Shown here one piece after another: positions 26,605-35,452 of a stretch of 62,014 bases of DNA. The first letter of the stretch is position 1. The number at the start of each line of letters is the position of its first letter. The notes beneath the pieces were generated by a model. It was not told the origin of the DNA. It was given only the letters and a program-made list of their open reading frames with translations, and did not search any database. Origin of the DNA: an uncultured Clostridia bacterium (GTDB taxonomy: Bacteria > Bacillota > Clostridia > Peptostreptococcales > Anaerovoracaceae); NCBI GenBank assembly GCA_945830395.1, contig CALZYE010000010.1, positions 1 through 62,014 on the forward strand, in the 5' to 3' direction. Made by a program: the position numbers and the translations under genes.

Positions 26605-26871
26605 ATGAATATTCAAACGATAGAGAAATTGAGAGGAGAAATTGATGTAATAGACGAAGAAATCGTCAATCTTTTTCAAATGAGAATGAAGCTTAGTCGT
26701 GCAATAGGCGAATTTAAAAGTATTCACGAAATTCCCGTTTTGGACCACCGCAGAGAAGAGGAAAAGTTAAAAAAAATATCTGAATTGGCTGATAAAGATA
26801 TGGAAGAATATTGTCACATATTATATAATAAGATACTGGAGATGAGCAGAGACTATCAGAACAAAATATAA
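26605..26871 (+). CDS. Free-standing chorismate mutase, AroQ type
   Basis: 88 residues, entirely helical. It matches the AroQ mutase fold (LRGEIDVIDEEIVNLFQMRMKLSRAIGEFK, given here as overlapping landmarks RGEIDVIDEEIV and MRMKLSRAIGEFK), with the conserved Arg and Lys residues that bind chorismate. It rearranges chorismate to prephenate. Since the upstream pheA gene already carries a mutase domain, this second copy probably feeds the tyrosine branch through TyrA, which lacks a mutase. The spacer before it holds a small hairpin (ATCCCG/CGGGAT at 26546-26563) without a T-run. Confidence 0.88.
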   Translation: MNIQTIEKLRGEIDVIDEEIVNLFQMRMKLSRAIGEFKSIHEIPVLDHRREEEKLKKISELADKDMEEYCHILYNKILEMSRDYQNKI

Positions 26872-27010
26872 CCTGAAAAGTAGCTGCTGTGATTTCGGTG
26901 CAGGGATGTCTTGATAGGATATGCAGGAAATTCAGGCATTTGTTAGGGCATTTGTATGTACGGAAATTTGCTTAGAAGTTTTAAACTGAATTGAGGAATA
27001 TGGTGCTGAA

Positions 27011-28198
27011 ATGTATAATTTTGCTTTAATTGGGGGAAGTCTTTCCCACAGCTATTCTCCGATGATTCACAGTAAGTTCGGAGATTACAAGTATGAACTT
27101 TGCGAAGTGGAAGAAAAAGACTTGGAAGATTTACTGATGTCGGGTAAATATGACGGATTCAATGTAACCATTCCGTATAAAGAAAAAATTATGGATTATT
27201 GTGATGAAATAAGCAACGACAGCCGCCGCATAGGAGCGGTGAATACTATAGTGAGAGATGCAGACGGCAGGTATGTGGGGTATAATACGGATTATTTCGG
27301 TTTCAGATATCTTTTAGAAAACAGCGATATTGATGTGGCGGGAAGAAAATGTTTGATTCTCGGTTCCGGCGGCGGTTCTAAGACCGTCTCGGTAGTACTT
27401 CAGGATTTAGGAGCCAGAGAAATTATTGTGGTATCGCGAAAAGGCGAAGTTAATTACAGAAGCATTAAAGAGCAGGAGGATGCGGAGATAATAGTAAATG
27501 CCACACCTGTGGGTATGTTCCCAAGTAACATGGTTAGCCTGATAAATCTGAACGATTTTCCAAATTGCGCAGGAGTGGTGGATTTGATTTATAATCCATA
27601 CAGAACGCAGCTGATTTTAGATGCCATGGAGAAACAAATACCGGCAGTTTCGGGACTTGGCATGTTAGTTGCTCAGGGATTTAGGGCAAGTGAACTTTTT
27701 CAGGGGAAGGAACTTGATGCAGATGAAATTCCCATTGCCATTGAAGAAGTGAGAGATGCAACTTTGAACAGAATCTTAATAGGAATGCCGGGGGCAGGAA
27801 AGACTTTTTTGGGAGCAAAAATGGCAGAAGGTACCGGCAGAGAGTTTGTAGATATAGATGATGAAATTGAGTCTGCCGAAGCCATGAGTATTCCGCAAAT
27901 TTTCAAAGAAAAGGGAGAAGCCTATTTCAGAAAACTGGAGACAGAAAAGCTCAGAGAAACCTGCAAACGCAGAGGGCTGATAATCGCCACCGGGGGAGGC
28001 GTCGTAACGGTGAAAGAAAACTGCAAAATTATGAGGCAGAACGGCACGGTCATATGGGTTAAGCGAGATTTGGACAAACTTGAAACGCAAGGAAGACCCA
28101 TTTCAAAATCAGTTCCCCTGTACCGGCTGTATGACCAACGAAAGGACGCATACGAGGGTTGGAGCGATTTTTTCATAGACAACAATGAAGATCTGTAG
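27011..28198 (+). CDS. aroE-aroK: Shikimate dehydrogenase - shikimate kinase fusion
   Basis: 395 residues. Residues 1-245 are shikimate dehydrogenase: GGSLSHSYSPMIHSKF, NVTIPYKEKIM with the catalytic Lys, GAVNTIV, the nucleotide loop GSGGGSKT, and NATPVGMFP. From about 255 a shikimate kinase follows: P-loop GMPGAGKT, the DIDDEIE shikimate- and Mg-binding motif, YFRKLETEKL and TGGGVV, ending without the usual full C-terminal helix. Steps four and five of the shikimate pathway are thus in one chain. The operon has no separate aroE or aroK, so the fusion is presumably active in both parts. Confidence 0.93.
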   Translation: MYNFALIGGSLSHSYSPMIHSKFGDYKYELCEVEEKDLEDLLMSGKYDGFNVTIPYKEKIMDYCDEISNDSRRIGAVNTIVRDADGRYVGYNTDYFGFRYLLENSDIDVAGRKCLILGSGGGSKTVSVVLQDLGAREIIVVSRKGEVNYRSIKEQEDAEIIVNATPVGMFPSNMVSLINLNDFPNCAGVVDLIYNPYRTQLILDAMEKQIPAVSGLGMLVAQGFRASELFQGKELDADEIPIAIEEVRDATLNRILIGMPGAGKTFLGAKMAEGTGREFVDIDDEIESAEAMSIPQIFKEKGEAYFRKLETEKLRETCKRRGLIIATGGGVVTVKENCKIMRQNGTVIWVKRDLDKLETQGRPISKSVPLYRLYDQRKDAYEGWSDFFIDNNEDL

Positions 28199-28302
28199 TA
28201 AATGGAAAGAACTGTAGTAAGATGGAAGCGGAATTTTTAAGAACAAGCTCAATTTACATTTATAAGCGGCACTTATAAGTGTATAAGATGACGGAGACAG
28301 AC

Positions 28303-28737
28303 ATGAAAGTAATTGTAATTAACGGACCTAATATAAACATGCTGGGAATAAGAGAACCTGAAGTTTATGGAAACAGAAGCTATGAAGATTTGATAAACTA
28401 TATTGAGGGAGCGGCAAAAGCTCTTGATGTTCAGGTAACATATTTCCAGTCTAACCATGAGGGTGATATAGTTGACGAAATTCAAAAGGCCATGGGAAAC
28501 TATGACGGGATTGTTATAAATCCGGCAGGGTACACCCATACCAGCGTGGCAATTTTGGATGCGCTTAAGGCTGTGGGTCTTCCGGCAGTCGAAGTTCACA
28601 TTTCTGATATAGATAGCCGTGAGGACTTCAGAAAAATTTCTATAACCAAAGGAGGCTGCATAGCCGGTGTGGTGGGAAAAGGTTTTGACGGTTATGTCGT
28701 AGGAATTAAGCTTCTTAAAAATCACCTTGAAGTTTAA
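28303..28737 (+). CDS. aroQ: 3-dehydroquinate dehydratase, type II
   Basis: 144 residues from ATG 28303, preceded by GGAG; the upstream in-frame GTG 28279 and ATG 28288 would add residues not seen in the family. It shows INGPNINMLGIREPEVYG, the catalytic Tyr, SNHEGDIVDEIQKA, INPAGYTHTSVAI and VEVHISDIDSREDFR, all typical of the dodecameric type II enzyme. It dehydrates dehydroquinate. It is the last gene of the aromatic operon. Confidence 0.93.
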   Translation: MKVIVINGPNINMLGIREPEVYGNRSYEDLINYIEGAAKALDVQVTYFQSNHEGDIVDEIQKAMGNYDGIVINPAGYTHTSVAILDALKAVGLPAVEVHISDIDSREDFRKISITKGGCIAGVVGKGFDGYVVGIKLLKNHLEV

Positions 28738-28780
28738 TGAGAGAAGGACCGTAGATATTATATGCTACAATACTGGACAA

Positions 28781-28808
28781 TTGTAGTAAATTTAGACAAA
28801 TATATAAA
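28781..28808 (+). promoter_or_regulatory. Promoter of the RND exporter gene pair
   Basis: TTGTAG (28781-28786) and TATAAA (28803-28808) are 16 bases apart. The expected start near 28815 lies eight bases before a hairpin, so the leader may be structured. Confidence 0.4.
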
Positions 28809-28822
28809 ATTGTATAGAAAGA

Positions 28823-28856
28823 AAAGCCGAGGCAATATTGAATGTGCTTCGGCTTT
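28823..28856 (+). terminator. Hairpin between aroQ and the exporter genes, probable terminator
   Basis: AAAGCCGAGGCA (28823-28834) pairs with TGCTTCGGCTTT (28845-28856), one G-T pair. Only three T follow the stem base, so termination may be partial. It lies 85 bases after aroQ and 40 bases before the next start. Confidence 0.5.
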
Positions 28857-28895
28857 GTGCTATTATCTTCACTGAATTTGGAGAGGGGGTATAGC

Positions 28896-31004
28896 ATGAA
28901 ACTGGGCGAAAAGGTGGTAAAGCACCGTACACTTATTTTATTGATATCTGTTTTTCTGCTGATTCCTGCAGCTATAGGTTATTTATCCACAGGTATAAAC
29001 TACGATATGCTTTCATATTTACCTAAGGATATGGAAACCATGAAGGGACAGGATCTGCTTTTAAAGGAATTCGGAAAAGGCGGATTTTCAATAGTGGTTA
29101 CGGAGAACATGTCCAAAAAAGATGTGGCAAGGGTCGCAGCCGAGTATAAGAAGATTAAGCATGTTGATTCGGTTTTGGACTTGAACAAGGTTATAGATCC
29201 TTCGGTACCGAAAAGCATGTATCCGGAACTTGTGAGAAAAAACTTTGATAATAAAAACGCTTCGATGATTGTAGTATTCTTTGATACATCCACATCGGAC
29301 TCAGGCTCTCTTGAGGCGATTAAGGAGATCAGGAATGTCAGTACAAAAAATTGTTATGTTTCCGGAATGACGGCGTGTATTCAGGATTTGAAAACACTTT
29401 GCGAGGGCGAGGAGTTGAAGTATGTGGTTATTGCCGTAGTTCTCTCGCTTCTGGCGATGATGCTTTTGCTGGATTCTTATGTTGCGCCTGTTATATTTCT
29501 TGCCTGCATAGGAATGGCAATACTGTATAACATGGGAAGTAATATTTTCTTCGGAGAAATTTCTTATATAACACAGGCCATTGCGGCTGTGCTTCAGCTT
29601 GGAGTCACAATGGACTATTCCATATTCCTGTGGCACAGCTATATGGAGAACTTAGATGACGGAGAAGATGATGAACTTGCAATGTCTCAGGCGGTAAACG
29701 ATACACTAATTTCCGTAACGGGAAGTTCCATAACCACGGTTGCAGGCTTTCTGGCGCTTTGCTTTATGACATATACCATGGGAATGGATCTTGGTATAGT
29801 TATGGCAAAGGGAGTGATACTTGGTGTAATCTCAAGTGTGACTATTCTTCCGTCAATGCTGTTGTTTTTCAGAAGAACGCTTAAGAAGACAAGACACAGA
29901 ACACTTATTCCGGACACCCATAACTTGGCAAAGGGACTGACCTCAAGGTACGGTCTGTATATAATTATATTTTTGCTTCTGGCAGGCCCTGCAATTTACG
30001 GCTATGAAAAGAATAATGTTGTATATGACTTTGAAAGAATTTTAAACGGAAGCCAGGGTCTGTCCGTTCAGCAGGCTCCTTTTCTGGAGGCAAATAAAAA
30101 GCTTGAAAAACATTTTCACATAGGAACGACTCACATGATTATTGCGGATGCAAAGCTTTCCGGCGAAAAGAGCAGCTCCATGATTAAGGATATCGAAAAG
30201 ATTCAGGGTGTAAAAAATGTGATAGGTGCAGATACCTTTTTAGGTTCGGCGCTTCCAAAGGAAATTTTGCCCGGCGAGATTAAGAGCTCTTTGATCGGCG
30301 ATAAGCACCAGATGATAATGGTGAACTCGGAGTATAAAGTATCTACACCGGAGTGCAATTCACAGATCGACAAAATCAACAAGGTCACGGAAAAATATGA
30401 TGTGTCTGCCAAGGTAATCGGTGAGGGGCCTGCCATGAAAGACCTTATAAATTTAACGGAAAATGATTTCAAAGTCGTAAATATTATTTCGATAATTGCG
30501 GTATTTTTCATAATAATGTTTGTACTTAAATCTGTAACTCTGCCTATCATACTGGTTGCCGTCATAGAATTTGCAATCTATATAAATATGGGGATTTCAG
30601 GATATACGGGCCTTGAGCTGGCATTTATCGTGCCGGTCTGCATAAGCACGATTCAGCTTGGTTCCACCGTGGACTATGCGATATTAACATCTACAAGGTA
30701 TAAGGCGGAGAGGATGGCGGGAAAGGACAAGCGAGATGCCATAGTAACGGCAGCTGCGGTGTCCATGCCGTCGATTATAACAAGCGCCGTAGGATTTTTT
30801 ACGGCGACCTTCGGTGTAGGGCTTTATTCCGATATAGGCGTAATAAGTACCATGTGCACTTTAATGGCGAGAGGAGCCTTGATCAGCATGGCAACGGTAA
30901 TCTTGATTTTGCCGGCAATGCTTATGGCATTTGATAAAATAATTTGTAAAACGACGCTCGGAATGAGAAATTTATATAAAGAGAGTGAGGGGAAAACAGC
31001 ATGA
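28896..31004 (+). CDS. MMPL-type RND superfamily transporter
   Basis: 702 residues from ATG 28896 behind GAGAGGGGG; the open frame to 28842 lies upstream of this site. It has the two-fold RND layout: one membrane helix, an extracytoplasmic domain, then five or six helices, repeated, with the proton-relay-like segments LGVTMDYSIF and LGSTVDYAIL in helices four and ten. Gram-positive members move lipids, peptides or drugs. It overlaps the next gene (ATGA), which encodes a likely extracellular partner. The substrate is unknown. Confidence 0.85.
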   Translation: MKLGEKVVKHRTLILLISVFLLIPAAIGYLSTGINYDMLSYLPKDMETMKGQDLLLKEFGKGGFSIVVTENMSKKDVARVAAEYKKIKHVDSVLDLNKVIDPSVPKSMYPELVRKNFDNKNASMIVVFFDTSTSDSGSLEAIKEIRNVSTKNCYVSGMTACIQDLKTLCEGEELKYVVIAVVLSLLAMMLLLDSYVAPVIFLACIGMAILYNMGSNIFFGEISYITQAIAAVLQLGVTMDYSIFLWHSYMENLDDGEDDELAMSQAVNDTLISVTGSSITTVAGFLALCFMTYTMGMDLGIVMAKGVILGVISSVTILPSMLLFFRRTLKKTRHRTLIPDTHNLAKGLTSRYGLYIIIFLLLAGPAIYGYEKNNVVYDFERILNGSQGLSVQQAPFLEANKKLEKHFHIGTTHMIIADAKLSGEKSSSMIKDIEKIQGVKNVIGADTFLGSALPKEILPGEIKSSLIGDKHQMIMVNSEYKVSTPECNSQIDKINKVTEKYDVSAKVIGEGPAMKDLINLTENDFKVVNIISIIAVFFIIMFVLKSVTLPIILVAVIEFAIYINMGISGYTGLELAFIVPVCISTIQLGSTVDYAILTSTRYKAERMAGKDKRDAIVTAAAVSMPSIITSAVGFFTATFGVGLYSDIGVISTMCTLMARGALISMATVILILPAMLMAFDKIICKTTLGMRNLYKESEGKTA

Positions 31005-32932
31005 ACAGAGATTTGAAAACTATAGGAAAAAGGATTTTAATTTTAATGCTGATATTGAGTTTGACCTGTGCATTTACATTACCTTCGGCTTTTGCAAAGT
31101 CGGAAGCTTCCGATATGAGAAAAGGTACGAACTCAGAAAAAAGGGAATCCTCAAAGGATGAGCATAAGGAAACCGTGTACATAATGCAGAATCATGAAGG
31201 CTCCGAGTACAAGAGAATTGTAAGCCATGATAATAAGCTTTATTACAAGGGTTTTGAGGAGGCAAGACTTCCTGTAACCATGAAAGTTTCTTATAAATTG
31301 GACGGAGAGCCTGTTCAGGCGGAAAAGCTTGCAGGCATCAGCGGAAAGGTGAATATACGCATTCAATACGAAAATCATATAAAGGATGGGAATGTGTATG
31401 TTCCTTTCATGGTGATAACAGGAATGATTCTTGATGGAGATAAATTCTCAGATGTAAAAATCGACAGCGGCAAAGTAATAGATGACGGCGATAAGAAAAT
31501 GGCAGCAGGCTTTGCTTTTCCGGGAATGAATGAAAGTATAGGCTTGAAATCAAAGGGACTTGATTTTCCCGAGGAGGTTAATATACAGGCTCATGTAAAG
31601 AATTTTAAACTCAATGAAGTGTACTCAGTAATTTCTACAGATGTTTTCAAAAACATAGACATGAGCAAGGTAAAGGATATGGAGGGGCTGCAGAGCAAGA
31701 TTTCACAGCTTGAAAAAGGTGCAAATCAGCTTCTTCAGGGGGCTTCACAGCTTGAAAAGGGAAATGCTCAGATGGCGAATGGAGCTTTACGGCTGACAGA
31801 GGCCGGTAGAAAAATTTCAAAGGCGGCAAAGCAGGTGGCTGAGGGAAACGGAGCTCTCAATGAAAAAGCGCCGGCGCTTTCGTCGGGAATCGGAAAACTT
31901 CAGCAGGGCTCTCAGAAAGTTTACGAAGGAAACAGTCAGCTTTTGGCCGGGCTGAAGCAGCTTCAGGGGACAGAGCCGAGCGCGGAAAATAAAACGGGCA
32001 GCGGACTTAAGGCGTTAGAATTTGGGGCAGGTCAGGCCGAGGCAGGAAGTGAAAGACTTTTTCAGGGAGTTAAATCTTTGGACGGGGGGTTAGCAAAGCT
32101 TACCCAAAATAACGATGGATTAAAGAGCGGACTTACCCAAATAATAGGAAATGTCGAGACCTCTTATGCAAAACAGAAGAACTCGGCGGCAGCAGCGGAA
32201 AGCGGTATAGCTGCAGCAGATAAAGAAGTTAAGGACCTTGAGGCGGCGGGAAAAACCGGAACGGAAAGCTATATAGCAGCTGTCAATAAGAGGGCAAGGC
32301 TTATGGCACAGAAAGAAGTTCTGACTCAGGCAGCAGTGGAAAGCGAAAATTTGATCAAGGGTCTTAAGGCTTATCAAAAAAATGCCTCCGGCTATATTGA
32401 CGGCGTTGCAGCTGTAAAGGACGGAATCGACAAAAATGAACTTGTGAAGGGTGCAGGTACACTGGCAGCAGGAAGCAAAGCCTTGGCAGCAGGTACCAAG
32501 TCGGCAAATTCGGCTGTGGAATCTCAGCTTATACAGGGTGCAGGCAGTTTGGTCAAAGGCTCAGGCGAGCTTAATGCGGGAATCACTTCCCTTCAGGGAG
32601 GCAGCAGCACATTGGTAAAGGGAATAAGCAAATTAAGCCAAGGTTCTATGAAACTCTATAACGGTACGGTTATTTTTTCCAACAAGGAAGAAGAACTTGC
32701 CAAGGGAGCATCAAAACTTGCAAGAGGCTCAAAAGCTCTTAATCTGGGGATGTCCAAAATGGTAAGTACATTGAAGTCGGAAATAGCAAAACTTGATGCC
32801 TGGGGAATAGCGAGGGCTGTAAACAACGCGAAGGCCCTTCAAAAAGCGGCGGAGCAGTATAACAGCTTTGAAGAATCGGGAAATTATGATAAACTGACAT
32901 TTATTTACAAGATGGACGAAATAAAGAAGTAA
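31001..32932 (+). CDS. Secreted heptad-repeat protein (YhgE/Pip-like), RND partner
   Basis: 643 residues with a signal peptide cleaved near FTLPSAFA. After a beta-rich domain (50-215), residues 235-610 hold many Leu-x-x-Gly-type heptads (QLEKGANQLLQG, KLSQGSMKLYNG), which form long coiled coils as in the YhgE/Pip and phage-infection-protein family. There is no C-terminal membrane domain, unlike YhgE. Its start overlaps the stop of the MMPL transporter, so it is probably a periplasm-equivalent or wall-spanning adaptor for that exporter; the role is inferred from the pairing. Confidence 0.8.
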   Translation: MNRDLKTIGKRILILMLILSLTCAFTLPSAFAKSEASDMRKGTNSEKRESSKDEHKETVYIMQNHEGSEYKRIVSHDNKLYYKGFEEARLPVTMKVSYKLDGEPVQAEKLAGISGKVNIRIQYENHIKDGNVYVPFMVITGMILDGDKFSDVKIDSGKVIDDGDKKMAAGFAFPGMNESIGLKSKGLDFPEEVNIQAHVKNFKLNEVYSVISTDVFKNIDMSKVKDMEGLQSKISQLEKGANQLLQGASQLEKGNAQMANGALRLTEAGRKISKAAKQVAEGNGALNEKAPALSSGIGKLQQGSQKVYEGNSQLLAGLKQLQGTEPSAENKTGSGLKALEFGAGQAEAGSERLFQGVKSLDGGLAKLTQNNDGLKSGLTQIIGNVETSYAKQKNSAAAAESGIAAADKEVKDLEAAGKTGTESYIAAVNKRARLMAQKEVLTQAAVESENLIKGLKAYQKNASGYIDGVAAVKDGIDKNELVKGAGTLAAGSKALAAGTKSANSAVESQLIQGAGSLVKGSGELNAGITSLQGGSSTLVKGISKLSQGSMKLYNGTVIFSNKEEELAKGASKLARGSKALNLGMSKMVSTLKSEIAKLDAWGIARAVNNAKALQKAAEQYNSFEESGNYDKLTFIYKMDEIKK

Positions 32933-33011
32933 TTTGATTTATGACATTTTTTAATCGCGGATTTCAGACAGATGGAAAGAAGGGTCTTTCTGATTTGCGA
33001 TGTAACGATTT

Positions 33012-33062
33012 ATGCATCGGTTGTATTGCGGCGTTTAGTCGCTTGAACCGATGCATATTTTT
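33012..33062 (+). terminator. Terminator after the exporter pair
   Basis: ATGCATCGGTT (33012-33022) pairs perfectly with AACCGATGCAT (33046-33056) around a 23-base loop, followed by ATTTTTT. It lies between convergent genes and mainly serves the plus strand, as the opposite side lacks a T-run. Confidence 0.75.
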
Positions 33063-34252
33063 TATTCCATGTATTCTGTTATCGCCTCTCCCAGTAACCT
33101 TATGCCCTCTACTATCTTTCCATCAGGCATGCAGGAGAAATTCAGACGAAAGTTGTTTTTTATTTTACCGTTGGGATAAAAGGATTCCCCCGGCACAAAT
33201 GCAACTTTTCTCGGTATGGCTTTCTCCGTCTGCAAAACAGCGGCATCTATATTTTCGGGCAGAGTAACCCATGTGAATAATCCGCCTTTAGGATTCGTAT
33301 AGGTGACGCCTTTGGGAAAATATTTTTTCATCGCATCAATCATCACATTCTTTCTATGAGAATATACCTTTTTAATAGATGAGATATGAGATTCTATATC
33401 GTATGCATCAAAATATGCGCAAACCTCAATTTGAGAAATCGTAGAGCTTTGCAGATCGGCTGCCTGTTTTATCGTTTTGAAGATTTGAATAAGTTCTTCA
33501 CAGGCATAAATCCAGCCAAGACGGTAGCCCGGACATAGAATTTTGGACAGAGTTCCCAGAAAAATCACATGTCTGCCGTCATCCATGGACTTTATGGAGG
33601 GAAGCTCGCTGCCCTGAAAGTAAAGCTCTCCGTATGGATTATCCTCTACAATAAGCGTGTCATATTTTTTTGCAAGTTCTATAAGTCCTTTTCTTCTCTC
33701 TAAAGACCATGACCTGCCGCTGGGATTTTGAAAGTCAGGGTTTACATATATGAATTTCATGTTGCCGCAGACTGCAAGGGCCTTTTCAAGCTCTGAAAGT
33801 ATCATCCCATGCTCATCTGTCGGAATCTCGACAAAACTTGGCTCGTAAGCACGAAAAGCGTTTATCGCTCCCAGATATGTGGGACTTTCGCATATTATGG
33901 TATCGCCGGGATTAATCATTGCCTTGGCAACAAAGTCCAGTCCCTGCTGGGAGCCGCAGGTTATGAGAATTTCCTCGGTGGAAACACGGCGGTTTACCTT
34001 TTTTTCCATTCTGCATGCAAAATGTTTTCTAAGGGGAAGATACCCCTCGGCCCCGGAGTATTGAAGGGCTATATGGGGCATTTCCTTCAGTATCTTTTTA
34101 GAGACTTCCGCCATTTCTTCGGAGGGAAAAAGTTCCGGTGCCGGAAATCCTCCCGCAAATGAAATCATTTCAGGTATTTGGGTGGCTTTCAGAAGATCTA
34201 TCATTGAACCCCCATCCATATTTTTTAGACGATTAGCCGTTTTGAGTTTCAT
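33062..34252 (-). CDS. PLP-dependent class I aminotransferase
   Basis: 396 residues, fold type I. It shows SFAGGFPAPELFP, the YSGAEGYLPLR motif, NPDFQNPSGR, EDNPYGEL, the PLP-binding Lys in GTLSKILCPGYRLGW (about residue 237) and the C-terminal RLNFS Arg. The group includes 2-aminoadipate/LysN-type and aromatic aminotransferases; it lacks a GntR helix-turn-helix. It could provide the transamination missing from the Phe/Tyr operon, but this is inference. GGAGG precedes the ATG at suitable distance. Confidence 0.85.
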   Translation of the reverse strand: MKLKTANRLKNMDGGSMIDLLKATQIPEMISFAGGFPAPELFPSEEMAEVSKKILKEMPHIALQYSGAEGYLPLRKHFACRMEKKVNRRVSTEEILITCGSQQGLDFVAKAMINPGDTIICESPTYLGAINAFRAYEPSFVEIPTDEHGMILSELEKALAVCGNMKFIYVNPDFQNPSGRSWSLERRKGLIELAKKYDTLIVEDNPYGELYFQGSELPSIKSMDDGRHVIFLGTLSKILCPGYRLGWIYACEELIQIFKTIKQAADLQSSTISQIEVCAYFDAYDIESHISSIKKVYSHRKNVMIDAMKKYFPKGVTYTNPKGGLFTWVTLPENIDAAVLQTEKAIPRKVAFVPGESFYPNGKIKNNFRLNFSCMPDGKIVEGIRLLGEAITEYME

Positions 34253-34341
34253 GTATCATTCCTCCATGAATTTAAATTATTCATATAAAGCGATATAATC
34301 ACGAGACATTATTATAGCATGTTTTACAGAATTTTTCATAC

Positions 34342-34370
34342 TTGATTTACAATCCTTGCTGTGTTAAATT
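34342..34370 (+). promoter_or_regulatory. Promoter of panG-panB
   Basis: TTGATT (34342-34347) and TAAATT (34365-34370) are 17 bases apart, 99 bases upstream of the panG start and divergent from the aminotransferase gene. Confidence 0.4.
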
Positions 34371-34468
34371 TATTTTGGTGGTATTCCATGGAAACTACAC
34401 ACTTTTATAATCGTATTTTTTTATTTAACAGGCAAACCGGTATTACACTCTAACGGAGGTGATAACTG

Positions 34469-35410
34469 ATGTACAAGGTTGGCGTTATCGGTGCGGGCAA
34501 GGTCGGTGTCTCACTGAGCAGGTATTTTTTTTCAAATTCCGACAGAACCTGTGATACGCATTGCTCTCAGCAGAAGAAGCAGTCTGATTCAGAGGATGTT
34601 TATGCGGGTAATCTTGAAAATTATATATTTCAAGGGTTTTACAGCAAAAGCTTCCACAGCGCACAGAATGCGGCGGAGGTTACAGGATCGGAAGTATATG
34701 ATGCTGTAGAAAATTTAGTGGAAAAATGTGATGTTCTTTTTATCACAACCCCGGATGATGAGATAAAAACAGTTTGGGGAGAAATCAGCAGTTTTTTTAT
34801 CGAAAACAAAATAATTTGTCATTGCAGCGGCTCTCTTTCATCGGAGGTGTTTTTCGGTGCGGAAGAAAAGGGTGCAAAGGTATGTTCGCTTCATCCGCTG
34901 CTGGCTATAAGTAATAAGGCTGAATCCTATATGGATTTAAAAGATGCCTTTTTTTCATTAGAAGGAGATGAGTATGCCATAGCCTTTTTTTCAGAACTGC
35001 TTGACAGGAAAGGCAACAGATATAAAATACTGAGTCAGCAGGACAAGACGAAGTATCATGTGGCATCTGTTTTTATGAGCAATCTCATAATTGGGATGTA
35101 TCAGATGGCATCAGAGCTTCTTGAAAGCTACGGCTTTTCCGAAGATGATGTATTGCAGGGATTTAAAACTTTGGCAACGGGGAATATGTCCGGGCTGATG
35201 GAAAAAGGAGCGAGAGAAAGTCTTACAGGTCCTGCGGAGCGATGTGATATAGGAACGATAACCAAACATCTGAATACGCTTTCAAATGACGGATATAAAG
35301 ATATTGAAACGGTTTACAGGCTCCTTACCTTGGAGATAATAAAGACAGCAAAGGAAAAAAATCCCGAAAGGGATTATACGCAATTAGAAAGAGTTTTACT
35401 GAAAAAATAG
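34469..35410 (+). CDS. panG: Rossmann-like DUF2520 protein, probable PanG-type ketopantoate reductase
   Basis: 313 residues. A GVIGAGKVGVSLSRYF Rossmann motif at the N-terminus and the C-terminal DUF2520 helical domain (HVASVFMSNLIIGM, LTGPAERCD) place it in the family that includes PanG, the ketopantoate reductase of Francisella, Enterococcus and Clostridioides. It would reduce ketopantoate to pantoate, the step between PanB and PanC. The context agrees: panB follows 42 bases downstream, panC and panD are nearby, and no panE is seen. GGAGGTG precedes ATG 34469. The assignment is family plus context, not tested. Confidence 0.78.
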   Translation: MYKVGVIGAGKVGVSLSRYFFSNSDRTCDTHCSQQKKQSDSEDVYAGNLENYIFQGFYSKSFHSAQNAAEVTGSEVYDAVENLVEKCDVLFITTPDDEIKTVWGEISSFFIENKIICHCSGSLSSEVFFGAEEKGAKVCSLHPLLAISNKAESYMDLKDAFFSLEGDEYAIAFFSELLDRKGNRYKILSQQDKTKYHVASVFMSNLIIGMYQMASELLESYGFSEDDVLQGFKTLATGNMSGLMEKGARESLTGPAERCDIGTITKHLNTLSNDGYKDIETVYRLLTLEIIKTAKEKNPERDYTQLERVLLKK

Positions 35411-35452
35411 AAATGATAAGGAGGAAGACACTAACTATGTGTCGAGGAAACT

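Noticed and set aside
32941-33267. 108-codon plus-strand frame after the heptad-repeat gene
   Set aside because: It crosses a clear terminator hairpin and is antisense to the end of the aminotransferase gene.
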